NCBI GenBank assembly: GCA_014706385.1
Contig: JACGZH010000004.1
Coordinates: 620,001-684,000 of the forward strand
Origin: Phaffia rhodozyma
Lineage: Eukaryota > Basidiomycota > Tremellomycetes > Cystofilobasidiales > Mrakiaceae
Length of the DNA stretch: 64,000 nt
Direction: 5' to 3'
Shown: piece after piece, positions 1 to 9,937 of the stretch
Numbering within the stretch: position 1 is the first letter of the stretch
Layout: every line of letters starts with the position of its first letter
Translations under genes and position numbers: made by a program
The notes under the pieces: generated by a model
What the model was told of the DNA's origin: nothing
The model's input: the letters and a program-made list of their open reading frames with translations, nothing else
Database searches by the model: none

Positions 1-2217
1 TTACTTGAAACAAGATCCTCAGGCTTGACGACGACTTCCTCTCGTCGAACGTGATACTAATGATCATCAAATGCCAATCTCAGTTTTAGTCAGGCTTCCT
101 CTCTGATGCAGATGTCAGTTTAAACTTACTTGGTTAGGTCCAGGCATATGCTCATTGAAAATATCGAGAGCAATCTTGACAAGCGCAGGGTGAGCGACCC
201 AACTGTTCTCATTCAGATCCCATCAAAAGAGAGATCGTTAGATACCAAAGGCAATTAAAAATCATGAAAGATAAGTTCTCGATAACTCACGTTCCATCGT
301 GTCCAGCAGTAACCTCTCGGAGTTTATCAGCTTTGACTTTGTCCATGGCCTTTTGGTTTGCTGCCGGGTCGTCTTTGATGGGGATTTGTGCAGACACTAC
401 CAAAGCAAACAGAGTAGAATTCTGGTGAACAACTGATTTCTCAGCCCGTATACACAAGCAGATAAGGCACTCACTTCCTCCCATGGCAGCTACCTTTCTC
501 TTATGACAAGTCTTGATTAACAACCGAACGTAAGCATCCATGAACGGGACGGTCATGGTTACCTCAGATCGATCAGGAAGCACGTGCTTCTTGTGCGCTC
601 GAGTCTTTTTGATGTACGAGAAGATCTGTGAAACACCAAGAGAAACCAAGACATCAGCTTCGTCCAAATCACTTCATCAGTCATGGAACTCACGTAGTCC
701 CATCTTCCACAGTTCAAACCGGACGAGTGATCTCGGAGCTCATAGATGATCTCCTCCATTTGGAAAGCAGCAGGAAGAGTCTCAATGAGCTGTGATTGGT
801 GATGTGATACGGATTGTCGGGAATTAGTTCGCCGATCTCTTTTATGAACAAGGACATATCCTGATGACTCGAGTACTTACGACAGTAGCTCGAATAGTTC
901 CTGGAGTGAGCTTGATATAGTTCTCAGAAAAATTGAAAACATCATTCCAAAGTCTTTTTATCCCATCACCAAGCCCAAATGAAAGTCAGTATTGAGGGAT
1001 TTCTATGTATGAGGCGGGTGAATAGAATCCGCGAGTATGTACCTTGCCTCCAAGTAATGTTCCATCTTGGGAAGGTAGAAGTAAGGGCCAAGGCCTCGCT
1101 CGACTAAAACTTTGGCGTTGTGTAGGAAGTACAATGCGAAGTCAAACAACGAGCCAGAAATGGGAACACCATCCACTAGAATACGAGGCTCGTAAAGATG
1201 CCATCCTCGAGGTCTGTGAGCGTCAAGCGATAACAATTATTGAGTACAGAACGTCAACCGCATGGGCACAAGAACAAGATAGACAGACCTGACAAGGAGT
1301 ACTGCAGGCTTATCGGAAAGCTTGTAAGACTTTCCATTTGAATCGAAAGTCATCGACCCACTACCAGTAATACAACAACGAGAAGCTAAGTGTCTATCCG
1401 TCTTAAGGAGGAACAAGGAAACGAGATATACTTACGTGCAGGCGTCCCGCATGTTGATCTGACCGTTTAGCATATTCTCCCATGTAGGAGAGCTAGAATC
1501 CTCAAAATCGGCCATGAATGTCTTGGCTCCACTGTTTAAAGCTATGAATCAAAGGTAGTATATACCGAATACTCAATACAAGTACGTCGACGGGCTTATC
1601 TGGACAGTGAAATTGACGCACCATTGATGACCATCTTTCGGTCCGTGGGACCCGTGATCTCAACCCTATATATTCAAAATTCAACTCAGTCGGTATAAGA
1701 ACCACAACACTCTCCATCCGTCCAAGTATGGCTTTATAAGCGTAGACGATTACCATGACTTACCTTCGATCTTCCAGCCCAGGGCCGATGGGTGCTCCTC
1801 GCCAGTTAGGATCGTCCCTTACATGTTGAGTCTCTGGGGGGAAGGTCAGCTGTGCTCCTTTGTCAAGTTCAGCTTGGAGGGTCAGTCGGTTCAACAAAAG
1901 CTATATCGTTGGATTCCAAGAGAGCGATGATCAACGATCGGCACGTCTGAGATGACAGTAGGTCGGGCCAAGAGAGGAGGCAACGAACCTCTTTGCGAGT
2001 CCCATCGAAAGTTCGGTGAAGGGTAGCGATGAACTGAAGGGCTTCAGGAGTAAGAATCTCGGCTTGAGCAGATGATACTTTGCCTGAGAATCCATAGGGT
2101 TAAACCAACAGACCAGAAAGCTGTCAGATGTGATTGAACAATTGAGATTGACGAAATCTAGATCACAATAGGCAGATACACACTAAGAACTTGAACGCCT
2201 TTGATGTTTGAAGACAT
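1..2217 (-). CDS. malate synthase (3' part beyond window)
   Basis: Malate synthase condenses glyoxylate and acetyl-CoA to malate in the glyoxylate cycle, usually in peroxisomes. The start is the ATG at 2215-2217 ([12 protein letters not shown], then an intron). The next exon reads [19 protein letters not shown], the typical N-terminal region of the family. Going downstream, several exons carry [14 protein letters not shown], an [16 protein letters not shown] stretch, then [37 protein letters not shown] and [11 protein letters not shown], followed by [19 protein letters not shown] and [15 protein letters not shown]. All are strong malate synthase signatures in the right order. The coding sequence is still open at base 1, so the C-terminus, including any peroxisomal SKL-type signal, is outside the window. 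At least eight introns are needed to keep frame. The family assignment is very secure; individual splice sites are less so. Confidence 0.95.
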
Positions 2218-2585
2218 TGTGTATCGAGATGGTATGCTTGTGAATGAACTGGAAGATGGATGGTTGTGAGCGAATATGTATAGCAAACAAGAGACGGGAA
2301 CGGAAGTAAGAGGAAAGAAAAAACGAGAGGACAGACGGTTGAGAGGACGATAAAAAGATGGTGTCCGTCTTTATCGGCATGTCTTTTTGACAATACCCGG
2401 ATTAGATATCGAGCGAGAAAAGAGTCACCCGATGATCTCGCATCTCGCTCGAGCGGCTTTTACCGACGGGGCTTGATCTTTTCTCAAATCCTATCCTCTC
2501 TTTCTTCGTTTCCTTCCTTGATTCCCCTATTTCAGTTGTAGAGCTATCTGTTCAGTTCATGTGATATCATTCATTCCATCATAGT
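2218..2585. other. intergenic, upstream of malate synthase
   Basis: This 368 bp gap lies between the malate synthase start and the stop codon of the next minus-strand gene. It must hold the malate synthase promoter and the 3' UTR of the upstream gene. Pyrimidine- and purine-rich tracts are visible, but I see no coding signal. Confidence 0.5.
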
Positions 2586-4587
2586 TTACTGTAGGTTTAC
2601 AAATAACCCCCCATCAACCAGCAAAGAGGATCCAGTACAGTATCTAGACAGATCACTCGCAAAGAACACTGCTGCTCCAGCCTATCAAATAGATAGATAA
2701 CATTCAAAGTTGATGCAACGTCAGAGAAATGATTATTAAAAGGGCAAAAGGAGAAGAGCGCTTTGGCCGCTTACAATGTCATCGGCTGTTATCGGAACCA
2801 TCAGAGTTTCAAGATCAGAAGGAAAGTATCGAGATGGGGTTTGAACGAGTGGTGTCAAAGCGAGTGGTGTCAAAGCGAGTGGTGTCAAAGCGATTGGTGT
2901 CAAAGCGAGTGGTGTCAAAGCGAGTGGTGTCAAAGCGAGTGGTGTCAAAGCGAGTGGTGTCAAAACCAACGAGTGGTGTCAAACATTAATCAGTCGCGGT
3001 CCGCCCCAACCAATGTATTGTCGACGCTTTTCCCTTCCTTCCTACTTCACTTGCGACTGATTTGAAATAGTCATGGTGGAAGTCACTTACGAACACCTAG
3101 TCGACCTGCACATGTCCGATCGGCCATTGCCTTATACTTTATGGGATCAGCCAGGTCTTCCGTATTGATGGCCGTTGCAATCGTACCTAGATATCCATCA
3201 TTCACGAAAAACGAGAGAACCGCAATTTATCATTCAAGTCTCTTCAAGCCTGTGGAGAAGAGAGGTCGCTCAAGTAGATAAGACATCACGTCGAGAAAAC
3301 ATACCTGGGAGAATTGAGTTGCATCGAATAGAGTGCGGCCCAAGAGCTATAGCACAACTCTCCATCAAACCTGTGCCCACCAAGTTTGCATCTCATATGG
3401 TTCCATTACCGAGGCAACTAGATATCGAGTATATAAGAAAGAGAAAAAAGAGAAAAAGTGTGCGCACTCTTGATCCCAGCCTTGGTCGGCGTCTAAATTG
3501 CAAAGCAAAGGTAAGGCATGTAGAATATAATGCCCAAGTGAGCAATCTCGTAATAACAGTTCAGTCAGTCAAAAACAAACTATCCAAAATAGAAGACGAA
3601 CGTAGTGAGTCTGAATACCTCCTCCCACCAAAGCCTACACATACGTTCGAAGCATAGCCGGTAGGCCGATTCTATCAATACTATCCCTTCAAACACAAAG
3701 GCATAGGGTTGTCCCTTTCGAATTCAAGAGAAAAGTCTTACGCTGATAGACGAGATGGCGACGATGGATCCACCCGGTGGAGATTGAGTTGCCATCTGGT
3801 TGGCAACAGCCTGGGTCACATAAAATGTGCCGTCTGTTTTCGCGCACAATCATATACAGATCCTTGACGGTTCATTTTCTAATTGATCACGAATGAGATA
3901 AAATAAGAAAAGAAAAGAGATGCGCATAGGACAGCGCTTTGGACAAACCCATATTTACACCCTGTGTGACCTTATATACTTCTATTGGCCTTAGGATTTT
4001 GCGTATTGACACCCCCAAAGATCAGAACATGTCAGTTGCTCCAGTTCGTTCGTCGTTCAAGAAGGGATGCTGACTTGCGCAGAGGAGGGAGACGCACATA
4101 TCGAGAAACGTATGGAATGGACAGATTCCAGCGTTGGAGATCAAGACGTCTATCCGGGATGAGATCGATAGAGCGGCCTCAACGATCGCCTTGGCCGTTT
4201 CGGGTAGAGCGATATCCTGAGAAGGCATTTCACCACATCCGGTGCCGAACAATGTATTTCAGTTCGTCAGAATTATCTTTTTTAGGGACAGCTACGTAAC
4301 AAGTGTTCTTCAAGCATGGATCATCGGAGTGTGAATCAATTGTAGATGAGACGAACGCCTGAAACTACAGCACACTTTCTGCCCATCCCTTGGATCTCTG
4401 TTCTCATTTGTTCAACTTCCTGAGTCGAAAGCTCGTCTCCTCTGTAGTGGAGTGTTACGTCCGCTCCGTTTGCCGCACACTGAAGAGCGCAAGCTCGACC
4501 AATACCTCTGGAAGAACCGGTCACGATGACATGTTTATTTGACAGAAGGGTTGTCGTCGGAAGAGTCGGAATCGATGAGGGAGTCAT
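2586..4587 (-). CDS. LRA1: probable L-rhamnose 1-dehydrogenase (SDR family)
   Basis: This is a short-chain dehydrogenase whose best match from memory is fungal L-rhamnose 1-dehydrogenase, which oxidises L-rhamnose to the lactone in the non-phosphorylated rhamnose pathway. Reading from the ATG at 4585-4587: a Rossmann TGxxxGIG motif (HVIVTGSSRGIGRACALQ), DIALPETAKAIVEAAL, LISNAGICPF, the catalytic serine in GGSIVAISSIS, the YxxxK motif in THYTPTKAG, then ESCAIALGPHSIRCNSILPG, GRLGVPDD and a final exon ending LLVDGGLFVNLQ. That ending is the one I associate with the rhamnose enzymes. The gene needs an 11-nt exon at 2775-2785 and a 305-nt intron (2786-3090) that contains a minisatellite. An upstream in-frame extension exists but lacks an ATG. 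Substrate is inferred from similarity; the SDR call is certain. Confidence 0.82.
2846..2984. repeat. 15-bp minisatellite inside an intron
   Basis: Eight head-to-tail copies of the 15-mer cgagtggtgtcaaag run from 2846 to 2965. One internal variant has cgattgg and the last copy ends caaaa. A degenerate ninth copy sits at 2970-2984 after a short spacer. Because the unit is five codons long, it leaves long open frames on both strands that look like repetitive proteins but are artefacts. The array lies wholly within the 2786-3090 intron of the rhamnose dehydrogenase gene. Confidence 0.95.
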
Positions 4588-4976
4588 GTTGTTTTCTATG
4601 TCGGCGGCTTCTGATATTGAAGAGGTAGATGAAGATGAACGAAAGGAAAGGATGGACTGAGGAAAAAGGAGCGGTCGTCGCGTGTTTGCTGATGTAAAGG
4701 TGAACGAAACAGACCGGAGGAACAAAGGACCGAACGACGAAGTTTGACGCGGGACATCTCTTCCGGTCCACTTTTCTTTTACGTTTTTGATTTATGTTAC
4801 TTTCTAGATTTATCCAGGTGACATCAACCAAGAGATCTCAACCATAGCCTTGTGCCAAGTTTTAAAATGCCAAGAATATTGAGAGAACCGTTCAATGTTT
4901 AAGACGGTATTATTTGGCAACGGGCTCAATTGTCACTTGAAAAACGGAGAAGAGAGAGAAAGAGGAGCACTCGAAA
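4588..4976. other. intergenic between two minus-strand genes
   Basis: This 389 bp region carries the 5' leader of the rhamnose dehydrogenase and the 3' UTR of SSL1. An open frame without an ATG runs upstream from the dehydrogenase start. It is serine- and arginine-rich, but I could not support it as coding. Confidence 0.4.
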
Positions 4977-7212
4977 TCATCCACATCCAGGACAGACGTG
5001 AAGAACTTCATGAACACTGAGCGTTAAACAAAATCCACCCAGAAGAGAGTTTATGAAGATCGATGCGAAAAGGATCAAAGAAGTCGATCAGACCGGGTTT
5101 AATAGAGAGGACCGATAGAGAGCAATGAAGAAAAGAGTAGATGGACACATACAAAGCGTCGCATTCTGCGCAAAACTCTCCGGAGCACTTTTCACATTTG
5201 TATCTCCCTGTCGGACTCAAAGCAGCTTCCTCCTTCCCACCTACAGCAGTTCGCTTTGCCTCTAGATTGACAGGCGGGAACGGAAGGGAGCACCCAGAGC
5301 ATGTTGGAGCGAGGGATAACAAGTCTTCCGGGATCAGTCTTTATCGATTTGGTTGATCAGACAGACGACAAAACATTAGTACAGCCTATCCAAACTTCAG
5401 ATGATGGTGGACAAGTCCTATTTAACAAAGAATTGCTTACACCGGCTTCCAAGCGCTCACGGGGAAGAGATGATGGTAGCTTCTCGCCAGATGCGGGCTG
5501 CTGACTACAAGGAGACCGCATACCTCACAGTCCGTCGGAACTTCACAGAGCTTCGCTCCACACCTCGGGCAGAGGAAGCCCTCCGGTTTAAACACTTGGG
5601 CGGACGAATGACAGGCGCACAAGCTTGCCGGGCCCGAATCTGGTAGCTTTGTGGGGAAACCCATCATCATTAGATCACTACCTCCTCCTCCGGAAGTGCC
5701 AGCTTTGCCCTTGGAATCAGTAGTAGCAGATGAAGTGAGAGCGGGTGGTGGGATCTCCTCCCACATGAGGTCTTTGAGATGACCCTCGTTCAAGGCGACA
5801 CCGTACGAGCCACCTGTCTTTGTGGAGAGTTCTCTGGAAAGCTTTGTCTCTGCCGCGAGGCAAACGACCGAGACTCGAATCTTCGAAGATTGGAGCGAAG
5901 TTATCGTTTGTGATACCGAGCCTGGATCGCATGATGTGAGTGAAGAAAGAAGGAGAAGGACTTCACGCGATGAGTGTGCAGGAAGATGGCTGACCGTCGC
6001 CAATCAAGGAGGTTTATTGGTCAGAATAAGTTTATCGATGTATCAGAATATGAATGATGACCAGACAGAGACATGAAGGGGAAGATACGCACTTCATACT
6101 ACCCCGTGCCATCTCCAAGCCATTCTGCAAAGAAGGCTCGCCAGCGGGTTCTAATTTCTTTTTGTCCTGTAGAATTCTCAGTATCTCTTGAGAGTTCCCT
6201 GATTGCGATCAATCGTTCGATAGATGATAGTTCAGATTACCCTTGTAATATAACAAATAGAGTGATGCAAGGGAAAGAACTCACCTCCCATCTCGGTGAG
6301 CCTCTCGGCTATACCAGAGCGAAGGGCAATGATTCCTATCTAGTGACCAACGAGCGAGGTAGCTGATCCGTCAGAATTTATCCAAAAGTTTGCAGACTCG
6401 AGCCGACGTGAAATCATACCTGTCCTAGAGGGTTTTGATCGAACCATTCGCTCACGAATTCTTTGACGTATTCCAGCGTGAGGTCGAACCTGTATCAAGA
6501 CAAGGTGAGGATCAGAGGGAGGGAGAGAACGCGCACAGCAGATAAGGTAGAAGTACCCCTAGGTCAATCTGCTGATCCTGATGGACGCCATTGAGCAGAG
6601 AAATGGCCTCACCTCGACGGCCGAAGGTCCTTTTCAGACATTGTATCTGAGAGATCGAGAAGAATGATCAGATGTCGAATGATAGTTCGTCGAACAGGCC
6701 GACTATCTTGTAATCTATGAGTCCACGAGGTGTTACAGATGGTCAAACCCTATAGATTTTCGGTTTTTTTGATCCGTGGTTAACGAGAAGGATTGCTGAC
6801 CTTCTTCTGCGACCTCGGGCCATGAGAGTCTCGACTGCTCCTTCGAGACTACCAGACTCGTCCTCCTGGACGACATCCCACGACCTCTCGAACGAGGCCT
6901 CCCACGAGTATCCGTTCTGCGCAAATGGGAGGTAAGATAGCTGTCAGTCAAAGGGGTTCTACGGTTGGAACGGATTCCTGATCTAGAGAGATGGACGGCA
7001 ACGACTCAAGTCAGGCTCACATCTTTGCCTTTTGATTTATCTTCCTTATCCTTTCCTTTGCCTTTTGCCTTCGATGGGCCGGTATTGAGCTTTGTATTTG
7101 TAGTCGTCATGTCAAGGTCCAGCATATCCTGGTCATCTTCATCAAAATCTGTGTCTTCCGACGAGAAATCGTCCGAGTCGGAGAACTCTTGTAATCGTTT
7201 ACGAGGCGGCAT
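4977..7212 (-). CDS. SSL1: TFIIH subunit SSL1/p44
   Basis: SSL1 is a core TFIIH subunit that acts in nucleotide-excision repair and transcription initiation and stimulates the XPD/Rad3 helicase. The ATG at 7210-7212 begins a short acidic, lysine-rich N-terminus (MPPRKRLQEFSDSDD). Next come GYSWEASFERSWDVVQEDE and the vWA-domain start IRHLILLLDLSDTM, which contains the DxS metal-site motif. Later exons give SREVLLLLSSLTSCDPGS and a C4-type zinc-binding region (CACHSSAQ, FLCPRCGAKLCEVPTDCEVC). The C-terminal RING-like domain (CSGCSLPFPP, YKCEKCSGEFCAECDAF, HEVLHVCPGCG) runs to the TGA at 4977-4979. The last intron joins CDAF to VHEVLHVC. Domain order and length fit the family well. Confidence 0.93.
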
Positions 7213-7355
7213 ATTGGTCAGGGACCGTCGGTCCGATAGGTCTTAAGAATAGGATGGATTGCAGAGGGAAGGTTTATTGATCGTGGTAATCTCTTTCTGT
7301 GGTTTGTGGCTGATGACATGTAGGGTTACGCTTGCGAGGAATCTGTTGTCAGGTG
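7213..7355. other. intergenic, SSL1 promoter
   Basis: This short upstream region of SSL1 separates its start codon from the first repeat copy. No gene is visible. Confidence 0.4.
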
Positions 7356-7736
7356 TCAGGGATGTGATCTGCGTGTTACACCGGGTAACCTTCTCCTATT
7401 TCTATCATTCCTTCTGCTTTGCTATCCCTATGCTCTCCCATTACAGCGCAGGCATTTCTAGCATTTTCTATGACCTGTTCTCTTATGCATAATCATTGGA
7501 GTCTGAGGATGATATATAATACGTGGTTCCTTTGCCACCAATAGTACAGGTTCTCAAGCCTGAATCCTCTGTCCTCCTTGGTCCCTTGTATTCTTGTATC
7601 CTGTGATATCAATCTTGTTCTTCCAAATCTCTTCGCCTCGCCCCTCCGTCACAATCACCGAGCAAGAGAGCCTGAACTTCTCCCCTACTCTTCGTACTCC
7701 TTGTCTGGTTACACTTTTGTAACCTTCCCGTTACCC
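7356..7736 (+). repeat. LTR-like repeat, copy A
   Basis: This is a diverged copy of a 0.4-0.5 kb repeat also found at 7756-8196 and, inverted, at 48303-48771. Blocks shared with copy B, in the same order, include tcagggatgt at the start, ctctatgacctgt-like and tgaggatgatatataa in the middle, gttcctttgccac, ctcaagcctgaa, tgatatcaatct, gcaagagagcctgaactt, and ggttacacttttgtaacc near the end. The central TATA-like atatataa followed by a pyrimidine-rich stretch resembles an LTR promoter. Copies A and B are adjacent and in direct orientation. No retroelement coding sequence lies between or beside them. Confidence 0.7.
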
Positions 7737-7755
7737 TCTGAACCCGGAACCTGAC

Positions 7756-8196
7756 ATCAGGGATGTAACCCGAGTGTCACATGCCTGTTATCTACAACTG
7801 GTTGGACTGCTTCGCCTTCTCAACTCCTTCTTCATTTGCTCATGCTCATGCTCTTCCAAGGCTTTTACCTGCAAGTATATAGCGTTCCAGCGCAGGTGTT
7901 TTCTAGCACACTCTACGACCTGTGATTTTTTAAACGCATTATCGTTGAACTCTGAAGATCATATATAAGACAGGCTTCCTTTGCCACGCATGGCATAGTC
8001 TCTCAAGCCTGAACCTTTTAATATTCGCTTCCTGTTATCCTTGTCCATTGTGCCATATCAATCTCGTTCTCCGTCCGAAGTGGTCTTCCGGATCGTCTCC
8101 TTTGTTTGAAAACTATTCCGGCAAGAGTTTGAACCTCTCCTTCTCGCCCGACTATATCCCACTCGCGGTTACTCTCGTTGCAACCGTCTCGTTACC
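7756..8196 (+). repeat. LTR-like repeat, copy B
   Basis: This second tandem copy begins agggatgtaacccgag and ends with a ggttac...gcaaccgtctcgttacc block that aligns with the end of copy A. It carries the same internal blocks (gatcatatataagac, cttcctttgccac, ctctcaagcctgaacc, catatcaatctcgttct). By eye it is clearly but loosely similar to copy A, which implies an old insertion or duplication. Confidence 0.7.
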
Positions 8197-9240
8197 ATTC
8201 AGGTTTGGATTCTCACATTTATGGCAAGCAAGTTTCACGTGAAACGAGAAGGCTGTTGACAACAGTAACAGTTTCCAGCATTCGGTAATCGCGGCACGAG
8301 GCAACCGGCGACGGCTATGCTGGTAAGAAGAACCCGGAAAATTCCGATTGGCGGCCGTCGATTGCTGCCGGATCGAGGGGCACCAGTGGCCGTGGAGCAG
8401 TGAGTGACATCTATGCGTGGAGCACGGAAGGAGTTAAAAGAAAAGAAAACAAATAGAGCCTCGAGAAGTTGGCTTTGAATGGGAAAGCGTGATGATGTGC
8501 AGCATCGCGGCAGTCAGTCGCGGTGGATCGCAGTTGCACGTGGTGGCGGCTGTAGCCTAGTCTTTTAGACGTGGCCTCTGATAAAGTGCCTCGCAATTCA
8601 GTGTGCCTGGAAGGCACGAGCGTATCATGTTTTTCTTTATCTTCCTTTTTTGGAATAAATAAAACTGAATCTTAGTTTGGTCTTAGATCATTGAAACCCC
8701 ATCGCACATCCCTCCGTTGTTCTCCTCTGTGCCTAAGGCCTGTGTCCGTCCTGAAAGGCAAAGGAAGCGCTGACATTTCTCTTCTCTTCTCTTCCTTTTC
8801 TTCTGATCCTCACCCGGAAGAGGGATTGAAGAAGAGAAATAGAAGGAAACATAGAAAATGCTTACTCTCTGTTGTTAAACAATTAGAGATCTCACAAGAG
8901 AATTTCTCGAGACAGAAAACAAAAAACCAAACTTCCCAAATCCGGACATCTCTCAGAGGTAGTTGAACAGATCTCCGTCTGCCTGTTTCCTATTCCTGCT
9001 CCTTCCTTCTGTCCCCTCGCCGGTTTAGGGTTCATGTCTGAACATTCCCTTATCCGGTCAACACACCAGGTTACCTTTCTTCTTGACTGACGTCTAAACA
9101 TCTTCTCTAACAAGAAGGAGTCTAGCAATAAACTTCATTCAGTTTGACTTTTCTTTCTTTTCTTTCTCTTCGCATTCTTATCCTCCTTCCGTCTGAAGAG
9201 CCGATCGACCGCTCGTTTATCGACACCATCGGCTAGTTCT
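8197..9240. other. gene-free stretch downstream of the repeats
   Basis: About 1 kb with no exon series I can support on either strand. Short open frames are present but show no family motif. I looked for a tRNA or another structured RNA around 8400-8620 and did not find a convincing one. Confidence 0.4.
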
Positions 9241-9937
9241 TGAGAAACACACTCAGATCATAGAGACAGTCAGAGACAAGAAAGAACCGACAACTCTATC
9301 TGGAACACACATTTTCGTTTCATCTGTCGATCTCGCACTCTCCTCCGTCCCTTCCCTCTTCATCGAGTCTCCTGAACATCCTCACATTCATCCCTCGATC
9401 CTTGTGTCGCTTTGGTTCCCGACTCCGACCCTGACTTTCTTTCTCAGACATCCATCCGTCTCGCTCTCTCTGTCACTCATCCGACATCCTCCCGCGTTCC
9501 CTTCTTTCATTCCTTTGAAACCAGTATTGTCTCAACGACTTCAACCTGCCTCTCTAATTCAAACCATTATACCTGTATCCTGTCCGGGCTTGACGTGTCG
9601 TCCCTTGATAAGTCTGGTGAGTCCGCACAGCGTGTCTCTTCGGTCGATGAGGTTTCTTTGCATGCAAAATCAAGGTCGGTCGACCATTCAAGAGGACTGT
9701 GGTCTGGTCAGACGTCTTGATTTCTTAGGACAACTTCCATCGGTGCTCTCTGAATGCAAACTCGTCACTCTCGTTCTCACTGTTATCCGCTGTTCCTGAA
9801 TCCTCATCTGTCCATCCATCAATCTTAACGTTCCTCTGCTTGGAACTTCTTGATATTTCCTCACTAATAATGTCGGTCGCTAACCTTCCGTGCTCTGGTC
9901 TGACTTCTTTCGTCGTGTCAGTCCTATCATCGTCCAG
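9241..9937 (+). promoter_or_regulatory. probable promoter and 5' leader of the MedA-like gene
   Basis: This is a pyrimidine-rich region with long runs of ctctc, tcctcc and cttcc immediately upstream of the MedA-like start codon. Basidiomycete regulators often have long CT-rich leaders with introns, and this region fits that pattern. No conserved coding segment was recognised. Confidence 0.35.

Noticed and set aside
2729..2989. Long repetitive open frames on both strands (VVSKR-type and LTPLA-type repeats)
   Set aside because: They come from a 15-bp repeat whose unit is a multiple of three, and the array lies inside an intron of the rhamnose dehydrogenase gene.
4588..4725. N-terminal extension of the rhamnose dehydrogenase resembling a mitochondrial presequence
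   Set aside because: The frame begins with a TTG and contains no ATG until 4587; related enzymes are cytosolic.
8410..8620. Possible structured RNA in the gap upstream of the MedA-like gene
   Set aside because: Short complementary stretches exist, but no tRNA cloverleaf, T-loop or snRNA signature could be assembled.
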